DNA of 35,120 nt from Candidatus Peribacteria bacterium (GTDB lineage Bacteria > Patescibacteriota > Gracilibacteria > Peribacterales > Peribacteraceae), in the NCBI GenBank assembly GCA_009691405.1, contig SICN01000010.1, forward strand, positions 1-35,120, written 5' to 3'. Numbering within the stretch: position 1 is the first letter of the stretch; each line of letters starts with the position of its first letter. The position numbers were made by a program, and so were the translations under genes. Under the pieces are notes generated by a model that did no database searches, was not told the DNA's origin, and saw nothing but the letters and a program-made list of their open reading frames with translations. Positions 15,374 through 23,259 of the stretch are shown here, in pieces.

Positions 15374-16657
15374 TTATATTTTTTTTCGAAGTGCACTGCG
15401 ATTGACGGTCGATGTAACTCTATTCGGACGGTGGACTCCGTCTTTCAAAAAAGAACGGTCGGGAACGTCCGAGTTGACGATGGAGCCGGAACTGATGAAG
15501 GAATGTTCTCCGATTTTCACTCCGGGGAGCAGGCATGTATGGATCCCTGTTCGAGAGTGCGCTCCGATGATGACGCCAAATTTCGTTCGATGCGTGGGCA
15601 CTTTCTCGCCACGCACCGTCGATACGATCGGTTCTTCATCCAGACGCAGATTTCCGGTCACCGTTCCTGCGGCGAGCGACACATCGGAGGCAAGAACCGA
15701 GTCCCCAACGTAACTGCTGTGCGTCCATACATCGTTCCCGAGGATCGAGCGTGCAATCTCGGTGTTGTAGCCGATCACACATCGCTCACCAACGGAACTT
15801 CCTCGAACGAGTGCGTTATTGGCGACAATGCTGCCCTGTCCGATAGAGCATGGACCGACGATCGTTGCGTGTGCCATCACCCTTACACCCTCCCCAAGCA
15901 GAACGGCACCTTCGATGACGGCAGTGGTATGGATCACGCAACTTTTCGGAATCACCGGCTTTGTGTTGGGTGGCAGGATGTCTCCAAGCAGATCAAGGAG
16001 GTGCCACGGATACTTCACCGGGTGCCAACTTCCTGCGTATGGCACCGCTTCATACACATGTTCTTTGAAGAGCGTATCCAGCGCCTGCTCGTATCCATCA
16101 TCGTTCACGCTTTTGGCTTTTTGCAGTGCTTGCAGGAGGACGGAAGCATCGGCGTGAACATGGGCGACCAGATTCACAAGGTCGCTTGGCTCTTTGCCTT
16201 CCCTCGGTTTTTCGACGATCGAGAGAATATGCTTTCCCTTCGTTTTCAAATAGCCTCCCGGGAAGTGTGTCTTCACTTTTCTTGCAAGGATCAGCCCTCC
16301 GTCTTTTCGCTTCATTCCTTCTTTTCGGAGCAAACGAAAGGCAGCTTCGTCGATGACGTCGTTCGCACTGACGATCAGAACGGACTCTTTCTTGCAGCGA
16401 GGAAGTGCTGTGAGGAGTGCCCCCCGCATCCCCGCATCGGCATCGGTTTGAGTGAGAATTTTTTCAGTCGGGAAACGCTTGCGGGCCTCTTTCACATTGT
16501 GCGGTCCGCCGACCAGAAGAATGTCTTCGTATCCTGCGCTTTTCAACTTCTTCAGCTGTCTCTCGAGGAGATTTGTTCCCCACATCGGGAAGAAATTTTT
16601 TTCGCTCAGAGGCCAGAAACGCGTCGATCTGCCTGCGAAGATGAGGATGGCGATCAT
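15374..16657 (-). CDS. Sugar-phosphate nucleotidyltransferase with left-handed beta-helix
   Basis: A 427-residue two-domain protein. Residues 1-220 are a nucleotidyltransferase Rossmann-like domain, with AGRSTRFWPLSEK as a diverged form of the G-x-G-T-R-x-x-P-L signature; the RxWPLS pattern recalls mannose-1-phosphate guanylyltransferases. Residues 245-410 show hexapeptide periodicity (for example AVIEGAVLLGEGVRV, SIGQGSIVANNAL) typical of a left-handed beta-helix as in GlmU-like enzymes. It probably makes an NDP-sugar for surface polysaccharide, but sugar and base cannot be assigned, and acetyltransferase activity is possible. It starts 36 bases after the ComEC-type gene, with TACCAT 13 bases before the ATG. 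It is the first gene beyond the candidate origin. Confidence 0.75.
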   Translation of the reverse strand: MIAILIFAGRSTRFWPLSEKNFFPMWGTNLLERQLKKLKSAGYEDILLVGGPHNVKEARKRFPTEKILTQTDADAGMRGALLTALPRCKKESVLIVSANDVIDEAAFRLLRKEGMKRKDGGLILARKVKTHFPGGYLKTKGKHILSIVEKPREGKEPSDLVNLVAHVHADASVLLQALQKAKSVNDDGYEQALDTLFKEHVYEAVPYAGSWHPVKYPWHLLDLLGDILPPNTKPVIPKSCVIHTTAVIEGAVLLGEGVRVMAHATIVGPCSIGQGSIVANNALVRGSSVGERCVIGYNTEIARSILGNDVWTHSSYVGDSVLASDVSLAAGTVTGNLRLDEEPIVSTVRGEKVPTHRTKFGVIIGAHSRTGIHTCLLPGVKIGEHSFISSGSIVNSDVPDRSFLKDGVHRPNRVTSTVNRSALRKKI

Positions 16658-16692
16658 AGGAGTGTTCGCTATGGTAGCAGAGAATCAGCATC

Positions 16693-17541
16693 TCACCATA
16701 TAATCTCGATCGTCCCTTCAGTATCTGTTCGCCGTACCTCTGCACCGACCTTTCGAAGCGTCTCCAGCACTTCCGGTCTCGGATGTCCGTAGGAGTTTTT
16801 ACCAACCGAGAGAACGGCAATCTTTGGGCGAACAGCTCGAAGGAAAGCCGTCGTGCTCGAGGTGAGACTTCCGTGGTGCCCGACCTTCAGAATGTCCGCT
16901 CTTAAATCTATGCGACTCCGTACGAGTGTTTCTTCCACCTGCTTCTCCGCGTCTCCCGTGAAGAGTGCGCGTTTGTCTTGGTATTCCAGCATGAAAACAA
17001 CTGAGGTGTTATTTGTTTCCTTCGAGAATCCTGCAGGCATTCTCTTGGGAGGCCAGAGGATGCGCATGGTCATGCCGTCTCCCAGGTCGAAGGTCTTTCC
17101 GGCATAGACGCGTATCACGGGGATCGCTCGCTGCGCTGCCAGTGCGAATATTTCGTTGTATCGAGGGAGCGAGTGATCGACCTCCGCAACGAGAATCCCG
17201 CCGACGTCGTAGCGTTTCAAAATTTCCGGAAAGCTGAGGAGGTGATCGAGATTCGGGTGTGAGAGTTGTAGGAGGTCGATGCGACGCCGGAAGAACGGCA
17301 AAAATTCACCGAGACTTTCGAGTGTCGACCAATCGGGGCCTCCGTCGACGAGTATGGTCTTCCCGCCGGGAGTCGTGATGAGCGCACTGTCGCCTTGGCC
17401 GACATCGAGGAACCGGAGGTGCAGTCGCCCGTCTTCCTGCAGGTTCCATTCACGCAGCGCAAGCACTGCAATCACAAGGGTGATGCAGAGGAAGAGTATC
17501 CGTCTTGAACAAGAGGAAGACACAGACGAAGAGCGTAGCAC
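16693..17541 (-). CDS. ComEC/Rec2-type metallo-beta-lactamase-fold protein
   Basis: A 282-residue protein with an N-terminal hydrophobic anchor (about 14-30) and an extracytoplasmic hydrolase domain like the C-terminal domain of the DNA-uptake channel ComEC. Motifs in order: FLDVGQGDSALI, LVDGG, LSHPNLDH (metal site, H-x-x-x-D-H), NNTSVV, LFTGDAEKQVEE, LKVGHHGSLTSS and a terminal TDTEGTIEI. The competence transmembrane domain is absent, so it stands alone; a nuclease role is suggested by family only. The GTG start at 17541 lies ten bases after the stop of the fibronectin-type gene, with GGA just before it, so it is probably translated from the same message. Confidence 0.82.
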   Translation of the reverse strand: MLRSSSVSSSCSRRILFLCITLVIAVLALREWNLQEDGRLHLRFLDVGQGDSALITTPGGKTILVDGGPDWSTLESLGEFLPFFRRRIDLLQLSHPNLDHLLSFPEILKRYDVGGILVAEVDHSLPRYNEIFALAAQRAIPVIRVYAGKTFDLGDGMTMRILWPPKRMPAGFSKETNNTSVVFMLEYQDKRALFTGDAEKQVEETLVRSRIDLRADILKVGHHGSLTSSTTAFLRAVRPKIAVLSVGKNSYGHPRPEVLETLRKVGAEVRRTDTEGTIEIIW

Positions 17542-17551
17542 TCCGACTGTT

Positions 17552-18544
17552 TTATTTCCTGCGACGCATGCGTTTTCCCGCCAGTATTCCCGAGACCACG
17601 CTGATGCCGAAGAGTCCGATGCCGGAGTCAGGGAGGTCTGTTTTCGGAGTGTCCACTACCACGACGGATGGGGGTTCGGTGATCACCGGGTTTCTGACAT
17701 ACGGGATGTCCTCAATGGATGCGTACGAAACCGAGGAGGCGGAAGAGACACTGGCGGGGACTGAGAGCGAGGAGGTGAATCCTCCGAAGGAAATCTTATT
17801 CGCATTCGTCGGGAGATTCGTACCGTCATCCGCCGGAACGGGCTCCAGAATCGAGAGGTAGTACACCGTTGTCGAATCCTGAGTGAAGGTCGAGAGGAGA
17901 ATCGACATGCCGCTGCCCGTGATGACGCCGGTACCGGTTTCGAGAACCACGCCGCTGCCGTCACTCACGAGGAAGAACTGCGGGTGGAAGATGTTTCCTC
18001 GAAGGAGCGGCTTTGTGAACGTGATGAGCACTCCCGTCTCCGAAACCGCCTTCACTTCAGACAGTGTCATCGGGATCGATGTGACGACAGGAATGGTCTC
18101 GGTGGGTACGGAGGGAAATGACGATGCCGATGCTGAGGGAGAGGCGGAAGCGCTCTCGGCTGGCGGCGTCTCGGCAGACAGAAGATCGACCGATGCTTCC
18201 GTTTCAAATCCTTCGCTTTCCATACCGTCTCCGGAGACTGCGAGAATCGCGATGTAGAGTTTTCCGGACTTGAAAGGCAGTGATTGGAATGTGTACGAAG
18301 GAGTGTTTCCTTGCGTTCGATCGGTGTCATCGTAGTCTCCTCCGTTATTGAGGATCGACTGATGGCTGTAGTAGACACGGTAGAAAGCGGCATTACTTAC
18401 CTGAGACCATGAAACGTTCACGGTGTTTCCACTCACAGTGGCACTCGCGTTCGAGACGTTCCCCGGGGCTCCTGCTGCGGACACAACGGACGAGACCAGG
18501 GTAACTCCTGCGAGGATCACTGTGAATTTTTGTTTGATTGACAT
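17552..18544 (-). CDS. Surface protein with fibronectin III domain and LPDSG anchor
   Basis: A 330-residue exported protein. Residues 1-23 are a signal peptide (cleavage near VSAAGA). Residues about 26-123 form a fibronectin type III-like domain (VSWSQVSNAAFYRVYYS). A Ser/Pro/Ala-rich linker (about 124-150) and a second beta-rich domain (about 155-255) follow. The C-terminus has LPDSG (codons 17635-17621), a hydrophobic stretch and KRMRRRK, the three-part layout of a sortase sorting signal. The same LPDSG signature recurs in the protein at 27076. Its promoter is near ideal and leaderless (TTGACT, 17 bases, TATAAT, six bases, ATG). A role in adhesion or host contact is plausible but not shown. 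Confidence 0.78.
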   Translation of the reverse strand: MSIKQKFTVILAGVTLVSSVVSAAGAPGNVSNASATVSGNTVNVSWSQVSNAAFYRVYYSHQSILNNGGDYDDTDRTQGNTPSYTFQSLPFKSGKLYIAILAVSGDGMESEGFETEASVDLLSAETPPAESASASPSASASSFPSVPTETIPVVTSIPMTLSEVKAVSETGVLITFTKPLLRGNIFHPQFFLVSDGSGVVLETGTGVITGSGMSILLSTFTQDSTTVYYLSILEPVPADDGTNLPTNANKISFGGFTSSLSVPASVSSASSVSYASIEDIPYVRNPVITEPPSVVVVDTPKTDLPDSGIGLFGISVVSGILAGKRMRRRK

Positions 18545-18550
18545 CGCATC

Positions 18551-18579
18551 ATTATACCTTATCTCTCGTTTCTAGTCAA
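18551..18579 (-). promoter_or_regulatory. Strong leaderless promoter of the LPDSG surface gene
   Basis: On minus, TTGACT (18579-18574), exactly 17 bases, TATAAT (18556-18551), then GATGCG and ATG 18544. The -10 is a perfect match and the -35 matches at five of six positions. Confidence 0.75.
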
Positions 18580-18948
18580 ACTGCTCTTATAGAGTTCCGG
18601 ATAGTGTGCAGGGAGTCTCCGGATCACGCATCCCATGTCGCTTTCAGTCACTCCCGGTGGCAATTCCTGGTCGTACCCGAGGAGGACGAGGTCAGGCTTT
18701 GTTTTCTTTAGGGGTGCGAGGAAGTCTTTTGGATCTCCAAGAAGGACGGTGACGGTCGGGAAGGAGCGTTGTAATGCGTCGGCTCGATCTTCATCCGACT
18801 CCACCGGCAGTTTTCCTTTTATTCGTTTCACATTCGCGGCTCTTGCAACGATTGCCGTCACCTGCCCCTGTTCCAATGCTTTTTCAAGGACGAACCGATG
18901 CCCCGGGTGCAGACGGTCGAATGTGCCGAACACCATGATCTTCTTCAT
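18559..18948 (-). CDS. Cytidylyltransferase-like nucleotidyltransferase (TagD/RibL type)
   Basis: A 129-residue single-domain protein of the HxGH nucleotidyltransferase superfamily. GTFDRLHPGH (about residues 7-16) is the nucleotide-binding signature, and KRIKGKLPVESDEDRADAL matches the region that usually reads R-x-K-x-x-x-x-x-x-x-x-R. Length and motifs fit glycerol-3-phosphate cytidylyltransferase or archaeal-type FAD synthase; the substrate cannot be chosen from sequence. ATG 18948 lies one base after the stop of the PP2C-like gene, so translation is coupled. The frame extends to 19017 but that part overlaps the upstream gene. Confidence 0.75.
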   Translation of the reverse strand: MKKIMVFGTFDRLHPGHRFVLEKALEQGQVTAIVARAANVKRIKGKLPVESDEDRADALQRSFPTVTVLLGDPKDFLAPLKKTKPDLVLLGYDQELPPGVTESDMGCVIRRLPAHYPELYKSSLTRNER

Positions 18949-18949
18949 T

Positions 18950-20971
18950 TCACTTCGATTGGAGATCAATGGCATACAGCTTCTTTTCGTCGAGAACGTA
19001 GAGGCGCGAGTCATCACCGTCGACGTAGAGATCCTTCAGCACCCCGACTTGATCCGAGTCGAAGATGTACTGCTTCAAGTAGAGAGAGTCCCCAAGGTCA
19101 CTGTCCCCCGTGGTAACGATGATTCTCTTGTTCTCGGGATCCAGGAAGTAGAAGTTCCCCGTTGTCGTTGCCTTGAAGATTTTCGTCACACCATCGAGAG
19201 CCCCCGGCGGAAGATTTCGTATATTGAAGGGCTGCTTCTCTCCGCGGAGCAACTTGACGGTGTCTCTGGCTTTCGGTTTCTCAGGCGTGGAAACATCTCG
19301 GAGAACGTACACCGGGCCTACAATCGTCATGTCGAGGGCGCCCGAGAGATCCCCGTTCACGTTGTACTCCGCCGGAGGACCGTACTTGCTCGCAAGCCGC
19401 TCATACTTGTAGATCTGCTTTCGTTCGGGAGAGAGAACGTAGAGGTATCTGAGGTACGTCTTGATGTCGGATCCCGTGACCCACCCCGCGGTGTCTTCCG
19501 TTTTCATCGTGGTCGGCTGGCCGTTGATGATCTCGATGACGCTGTTGCCTGTCGTCATGAAGACCTTGCTCTGGAAGCGCGGGAACCATACACCATTCAA
19601 AATCAATTCTTCCGATCCGAGTTTCTCACCCTCTTCCACGGTATTCAGCGACACTCGGTAGAGATTCTGGCGGTCGTAGACCGCGAACTCTCCGCTCGGA
19701 AGACCGATGAAACCTTGCGCCACGATATCGGGTTTCTTCGCGCTCAGATTCGCCATCACGCGCGGAGGAACAAGTCTGATGATGCGGTTCATTTCCTCGC
19801 GCTTGGATTTGATGCGCTCCAAGAGTTCGAGCGCCTCACTTCGGTAGAGTCCGCTTTCGTTTCCCATCACCTGCTTCGCTCGCTCGTCGGCGCGTTGCAA
19901 AATGGCGTTCGCGCTCTCGGTGTCGCCTGCAAGTTGCCTGTTCTCCGCCGTCGAAAGATCGGCGGTGATTTGCTTCACAAGATCAGCAAGCTCTCCACGC
20001 GTTTGGCTCTTCTGGCTCACGAGGCTTAGTTGCACCACCATCCAGATCACGAGGAAGAGTGCACCGCTTCCCGCGAGCAGCAGCAGATGCGCTCTCCGTT
20101 TTCTTTCGGGATTGTAGAGATCCCCAAGGAAGGTGCTGACCGATTCTTTGAATCGTTCCCAGGCGGACGCACTTCGCTTCCCCGTCAATTTCCCCCTCAT
20201 TTTCCTCGCCAGAGATCTCCACTCTATACCGGCGAATGTGCTCGTGACTCTGGAGAGGAGGGCGCTGCCCGATAGTTTCTGACGACTTCTGAGGAGGCGT
20301 GGACTCGCTCCCATCGGTCGTCTCGCGGGTTCTTTCTCACCGGTTCCTTCGGCGTCACCGGAGATCACAATGTGCGCGATGCAAGCGACTTCCTTCTCCG
20401 CAGCCAGCGCTGAAATGATATTTTGGATGATGGACTCGCCATCGTGTTGCACCATCTTCGAAAGTTGGGCGGGAGTGACCGTACGGAGGAGTCGCTGCGA
20501 CGCAATCACGAAGTGATCGCGATTGCGTACAGGGCCGCTCAAGATTTGCGTGAACGCGACCGGAGCTTTTCCGCGGGCAGAGAACTCGGTGATCTGAAGA
20601 GTCGATCCATCCCGGATGATGTAGGTTTCCGCACGCCCGACATTGCTGAGATGCAACATTCCTTCGGTTTCGATCAACCCGACGATTGCATGGACGTCGG
20701 AAACGGCTTCGGAGAGCATGAAGCCCTTCAGAAGCCCGTTCAACTCTTTCAGAGCGCTCTCTAGTCGCTCGTATCCGCTGCCGACTCCGTCGAGGACGGC
20801 GTGCGTGAGCACCGTCACGAATTCCTCGCGCAGATTTTCGCCCCCTTCCGCTTTTCCATCGCACTGCATCAAGAAGAATGCGCGTTCACCTTTTTCCTCA
20901 CCGAGAACCACGGGCACCAGCACGGTTCCATGAGGTGCTTTCGTCTGCCCCGTCGTGACCGCGATCTTCAT
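18950..20971 (-). CDS. PP2C-like membrane protein with C-terminal propeller-like domain
   Basis: A 673-residue protein in three parts. Residues 1-210 resemble a PPM/PP2C phosphatase: CDGKAEGGEN near 38, VGRAETYIIRDG near 117, and the region usually holding the second metal-binding DG reads IASQRLLRTV, so activity is doubtful. A basic linker leads to one transmembrane helix near residues 295-320. A probable coiled coil (about 320-400) and a repeat-rich beta region follow (YLYVLSPERKQIYKYE, NFYFLDPENKRIIVTT, RLYVLDEKKLYAID), probably a propeller outside the membrane. It may sense something outside and signal inward. ATG 20971 has TAGCCT ten bases upstream and TTGCGA 17 bases further. Confidence 0.65.
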   Translation of the reverse strand: MKIAVTTGQTKAPHGTVLVPVVLGEEKGERAFFLMQCDGKAEGGENLREEFVTVLTHAVLDGVGSGYERLESALKELNGLLKGFMLSEAVSDVHAIVGLIETEGMLHLSNVGRAETYIIRDGSTLQITEFSARGKAPVAFTQILSGPVRNRDHFVIASQRLLRTVTPAQLSKMVQHDGESIIQNIISALAAEKEVACIAHIVISGDAEGTGEKEPARRPMGASPRLLRSRQKLSGSALLSRVTSTFAGIEWRSLARKMRGKLTGKRSASAWERFKESVSTFLGDLYNPERKRRAHLLLLAGSGALFLVIWMVVQLSLVSQKSQTRGELADLVKQITADLSTAENRQLAGDTESANAILQRADERAKQVMGNESGLYRSEALELLERIKSKREEMNRIIRLVPPRVMANLSAKKPDIVAQGFIGLPSGEFAVYDRQNLYRVSLNTVEEGEKLGSEELILNGVWFPRFQSKVFMTTGNSVIEIINGQPTTMKTEDTAGWVTGSDIKTYLRYLYVLSPERKQIYKYERLASKYGPPAEYNVNGDLSGALDMTIVGPVYVLRDVSTPEKPKARDTVKLLRGEKQPFNIRNLPPGALDGVTKIFKATTTGNFYFLDPENKRIIVTTGDSDLGDSLYLKQYIFDSDQVGVLKDLYVDGDDSRLYVLDEKKLYAIDLQSK

Positions 20972-20981
20972 ACAGTGCAAG

Positions 20982-21010
20982 AGGCTACACTTCTTATGAT
21001 TTCCTCGCAA
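20982..21010 (-). promoter_or_regulatory. Promoter of the PP2C-like gene
   Basis: On minus, TTGCGA (21010-21005), 17 bases, TAGCCT (20987-20982), then ten bases to ATG 20971. The predicted leader is three or four bases. Confidence 0.45.
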
Positions 21011-21035
21011 GATTCCAGAGGATCTTGGGAGAATC

Positions 21036-21102
21036 AAGAATCAAGAAATACCACAATAGATTGAAGTGATGAGGAAATCTTGATTCTTATTTCTTGATTC
21101 TT
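21036..21102 (+). repeat. Long inverted repeat in the RNase J leader region
   Basis: AAGAATCAAGAAATA (21036-21050) is perfectly complementary to TATTTCTTGATTCTT (21088-21102) across 37 bases. Each side also holds a second copy of the core: AATCAAG is doubled on the left and CTTGATTCTT on the right (21079-21088). It lies between the divergent PP2C-like and rnj genes. No T-run follows. Confidence 0.6.
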
Positions 21103-21235
21103 CTTCTGCGTGCGGATGCTGAGAAAAATCTCAATTATCAAAATACTAAAGATAATAATTCATTGATTATAAGCCAAAAAAAGGTTCTATCGACAAAGAA
21201 ATACTTGCGTTCCTTCTTTCGGAGGAGTAGGATGA

Positions 21236-23176
21236 ATGTTGAAGTTCAAACTTCGTTTTATAATTTACACATCGAACATGAAGTCAGTCCATGAGTGGGT
21301 GAAAAAGGTGATGACAGGGTCACCGGTTTCAGAGAGCCCAGCAAAACAACCTGTACCGGTTCCGTCCAATTTCTCCGGGGAATCTCGCCCTCAGACGAAG
21401 CCTTTCCCGCAGAAATTTTCGCCGCAAAAACACAGTCGTCCGAATCTTCCGCCTCGCGCAGGCTTCGTCAAAAGCGCTCCGCGCGAGCAAGTGATTCCGT
21501 TGCCTCAGGGTAAGTTCCTCCGCATCTACCCTCTTGGAGGGTTCGAAGAAGTCGGCAGAAACTGTCTCGTGGTCGACGTCGACTCCGATCTTTATATCAT
21601 CGACCTTGGGCTCCAGTTTCCCGAGGAAGACATGCCGGGTATCGACTATCTGATCCCCGATCTCTCCGCATTGCGCGGTCGTGAGAATAAGATCAAAGCC
21701 GTTCTCTTCACGCACGGGCACCTCGATCACATCGGGGCGGTCCAGCATGTGATCGGGCAACTTCACTTCCCGCCGTGTTACGGCACGCGCCTCACCATGG
21801 CGTTTGTGAAGAAGCGTCTCGATGAGGAGAAGCTCACATCCCGTTGCAAACTCAATACCGTTGAATTTAAGAAGCCGGTCAAGATCGGAAGCGTCGAAGT
21901 CGAATTTCTCCGTGTCACGCACAGCATCCCTGATTCCGCAGCCATCGCGCTTCATACCCCGTACGGAACCATCGTGCACACCGGCGACTTCAAGTTCGAC
22001 CTGACACCCATGAACGAACCTCCGGCCGATTTCCAGCGTCTCGCGGAACTCGGTGACAAAGGCGTACTCGCGATCATCGCGGACTCGACCAATGCCACGA
22101 AGCCCGGAAACGCTCTCTCCGAGAAAGCAATTTCAGGGACACTCTTCAATCTCATGCGCGAAGCAAAAGGACGATTGATCGTCTCGACGTTCAGTTCACT
22201 TCTCAATCGTCTTGCGCAGGTGATCGAACACGCAAAGACATTGAACAGAAAAGTCTTTGTCTCCGGTCGATCGATGGAACAAAACATCGAGATCGCCGTC
22301 GAGCTTGGATACATTCAAGTGCCGAGAGGCATGATTCGAAAAGTCGGACCCGGCATGGAAAAAATTCCGGACTCCGAAATCATCATCCTCACGACCGGTT
22401 CGCAGGGTGAAGAGCGTGCGAGCCTTGCCCGCATGGGGCTTGGCATCCATCAACACGTTCGCGTGAAGAAAGGAGACACGGTGATCTTAAGCAGCAACCC
22501 GATTCTCGGGAATGAGCGTGCAGTTGCCAAAGTCGTGAATAACCTCAACTTGCTTGGGGCACACGTGCTCACGAACCAAGAACTTGCGCTGCATACGACA
22601 GGACACGGATACCAGAATGACATCCTTCTTATGCATCGTCTTGTCAGAGCCAAGCATGTCATCCCGGAACACGGAGAACCGTATATGCGAGCTGCACACG
22701 GCGACCTCGCTCGCGCTATCGGCTACGCCGACAACCAGATTCATTTGCTTACGAACGGCGAAATTCTCGAGTTCGATCTCCAGGGCAATGCCCGAAGGTC
22801 GAAACAGAAATTCACCGCCAATGACATCATCATCGACGGTCGGACGACCGGAGCCGAAGGTCAGACGATCATGGATGACAGAAAGATTATGAACAATGCC
22901 GGCATTTTCGTCGCGGTGCTCAAGGTCTACGCCGAATCGATGCGTCTCGTCAGCGATCCTCTCATTCTTTCCCGCGGATTCATCTACGGAACCGAGCAGA
23001 GCGCGATCAATGCAGAGGCGACTGCGGCGATCCGCAAAGCGTACGAAGACGCTCTTGCCCGCGGTGACAAAACGATCCCGACCTTGAAACGCGAAGTGAC
23101 CGGTGCACTCTTTCGCTTCTTCCGTCACAAACTCGAACGCGAACCGATGGTGATGCCAATTATTATTGAGGTATAA
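21236..23176 (+). CDS. rnj: Ribonuclease J
   Basis: Metallo-beta-lactamase/beta-CASP ribonuclease for mRNA decay and 5' processing. The 646 residues include a poorly conserved Pro/Lys-rich N-terminal extension (to about residue 90), then GGFEEVGRNCLVVD, the metal site THGHLDH near 160, HTGDFKFD, beta-CASP motifs STFSSLLNRLAQV and SGRSM, TTGSQGE, HTTGHG and PEHGEP, and the C-terminal domain. Two starts are possible. ATG 21236 has GGAGGAG (21221-21227) eight bases upstream, one of the few strong Shine-Dalgarno sites here. ATG 21278 has TATAAT (21259-21264) 13 bases upstream. The leader holds a long inverted repeat that could allow autoregulation, as known for other major RNases. Confidence 0.94.
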   Translation: MLKFKLRFIIYTSNMKSVHEWVKKVMTGSPVSESPAKQPVPVPSNFSGESRPQTKPFPQKFSPQKHSRPNLPPRAGFVKSAPREQVIPLPQGKFLRIYPLGGFEEVGRNCLVVDVDSDLYIIDLGLQFPEEDMPGIDYLIPDLSALRGRENKIKAVLFTHGHLDHIGAVQHVIGQLHFPPCYGTRLTMAFVKKRLDEEKLTSRCKLNTVEFKKPVKIGSVEVEFLRVTHSIPDSAAIALHTPYGTIVHTGDFKFDLTPMNEPPADFQRLAELGDKGVLAIIADSTNATKPGNALSEKAISGTLFNLMREAKGRLIVSTFSSLLNRLAQVIEHAKTLNRKVFVSGRSMEQNIEIAVELGYIQVPRGMIRKVGPGMEKIPDSEIIILTTGSQGEERASLARMGLGIHQHVRVKKGDTVILSSNPILGNERAVAKVVNNLNLLGAHVLTNQELALHTTGHGYQNDILLMHRLVRAKHVIPEHGEPYMRAAHGDLARAIGYADNQIHLLTNGEILEFDLQGNARRSKQKFTANDIIIDGRTTGAEGQTIMDDRKIMNNAGIFVAVLKVYAESMRLVSDPLILSRGFIYGTEQSAINAEATAAIRKAYEDALARGDKTIPTLKREVTGALFRFFRHKLEREPMVMPIIIEV

Positions 23177-23205
23177 ATCTGAAGCCTTTCAAGTGAAATC
23201 TCTTG

Positions 23206-23240
23206 CCCCTACAGAGCTCCGCCTCAGCGGAGCGAAAGGG
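23206..23240. terminator. Hairpin between convergent rnj and pyrC
   Basis: GCTCCGC (23216-23222) pairs with GCGGAGC (23227-23233) around CTCA, with an outer CCCCT/AGGGG pairing (23206-23210 and 23236-23240). It lies between two gene ends. No clear T-run follows on either strand. Confidence 0.5.
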
Positions 23241-23259
23241 GGGGGATCATGCCGCGTCT

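Noticed and set aside
15194-16792. Open frame of 532 codons on plus opposite the nucleotidyltransferase
   Set aside because: It is an antisense shadow. The minus strand encodes a motif-bearing protein, while the plus translation has no fold-like pattern and is rich in Arg, Cys and His.
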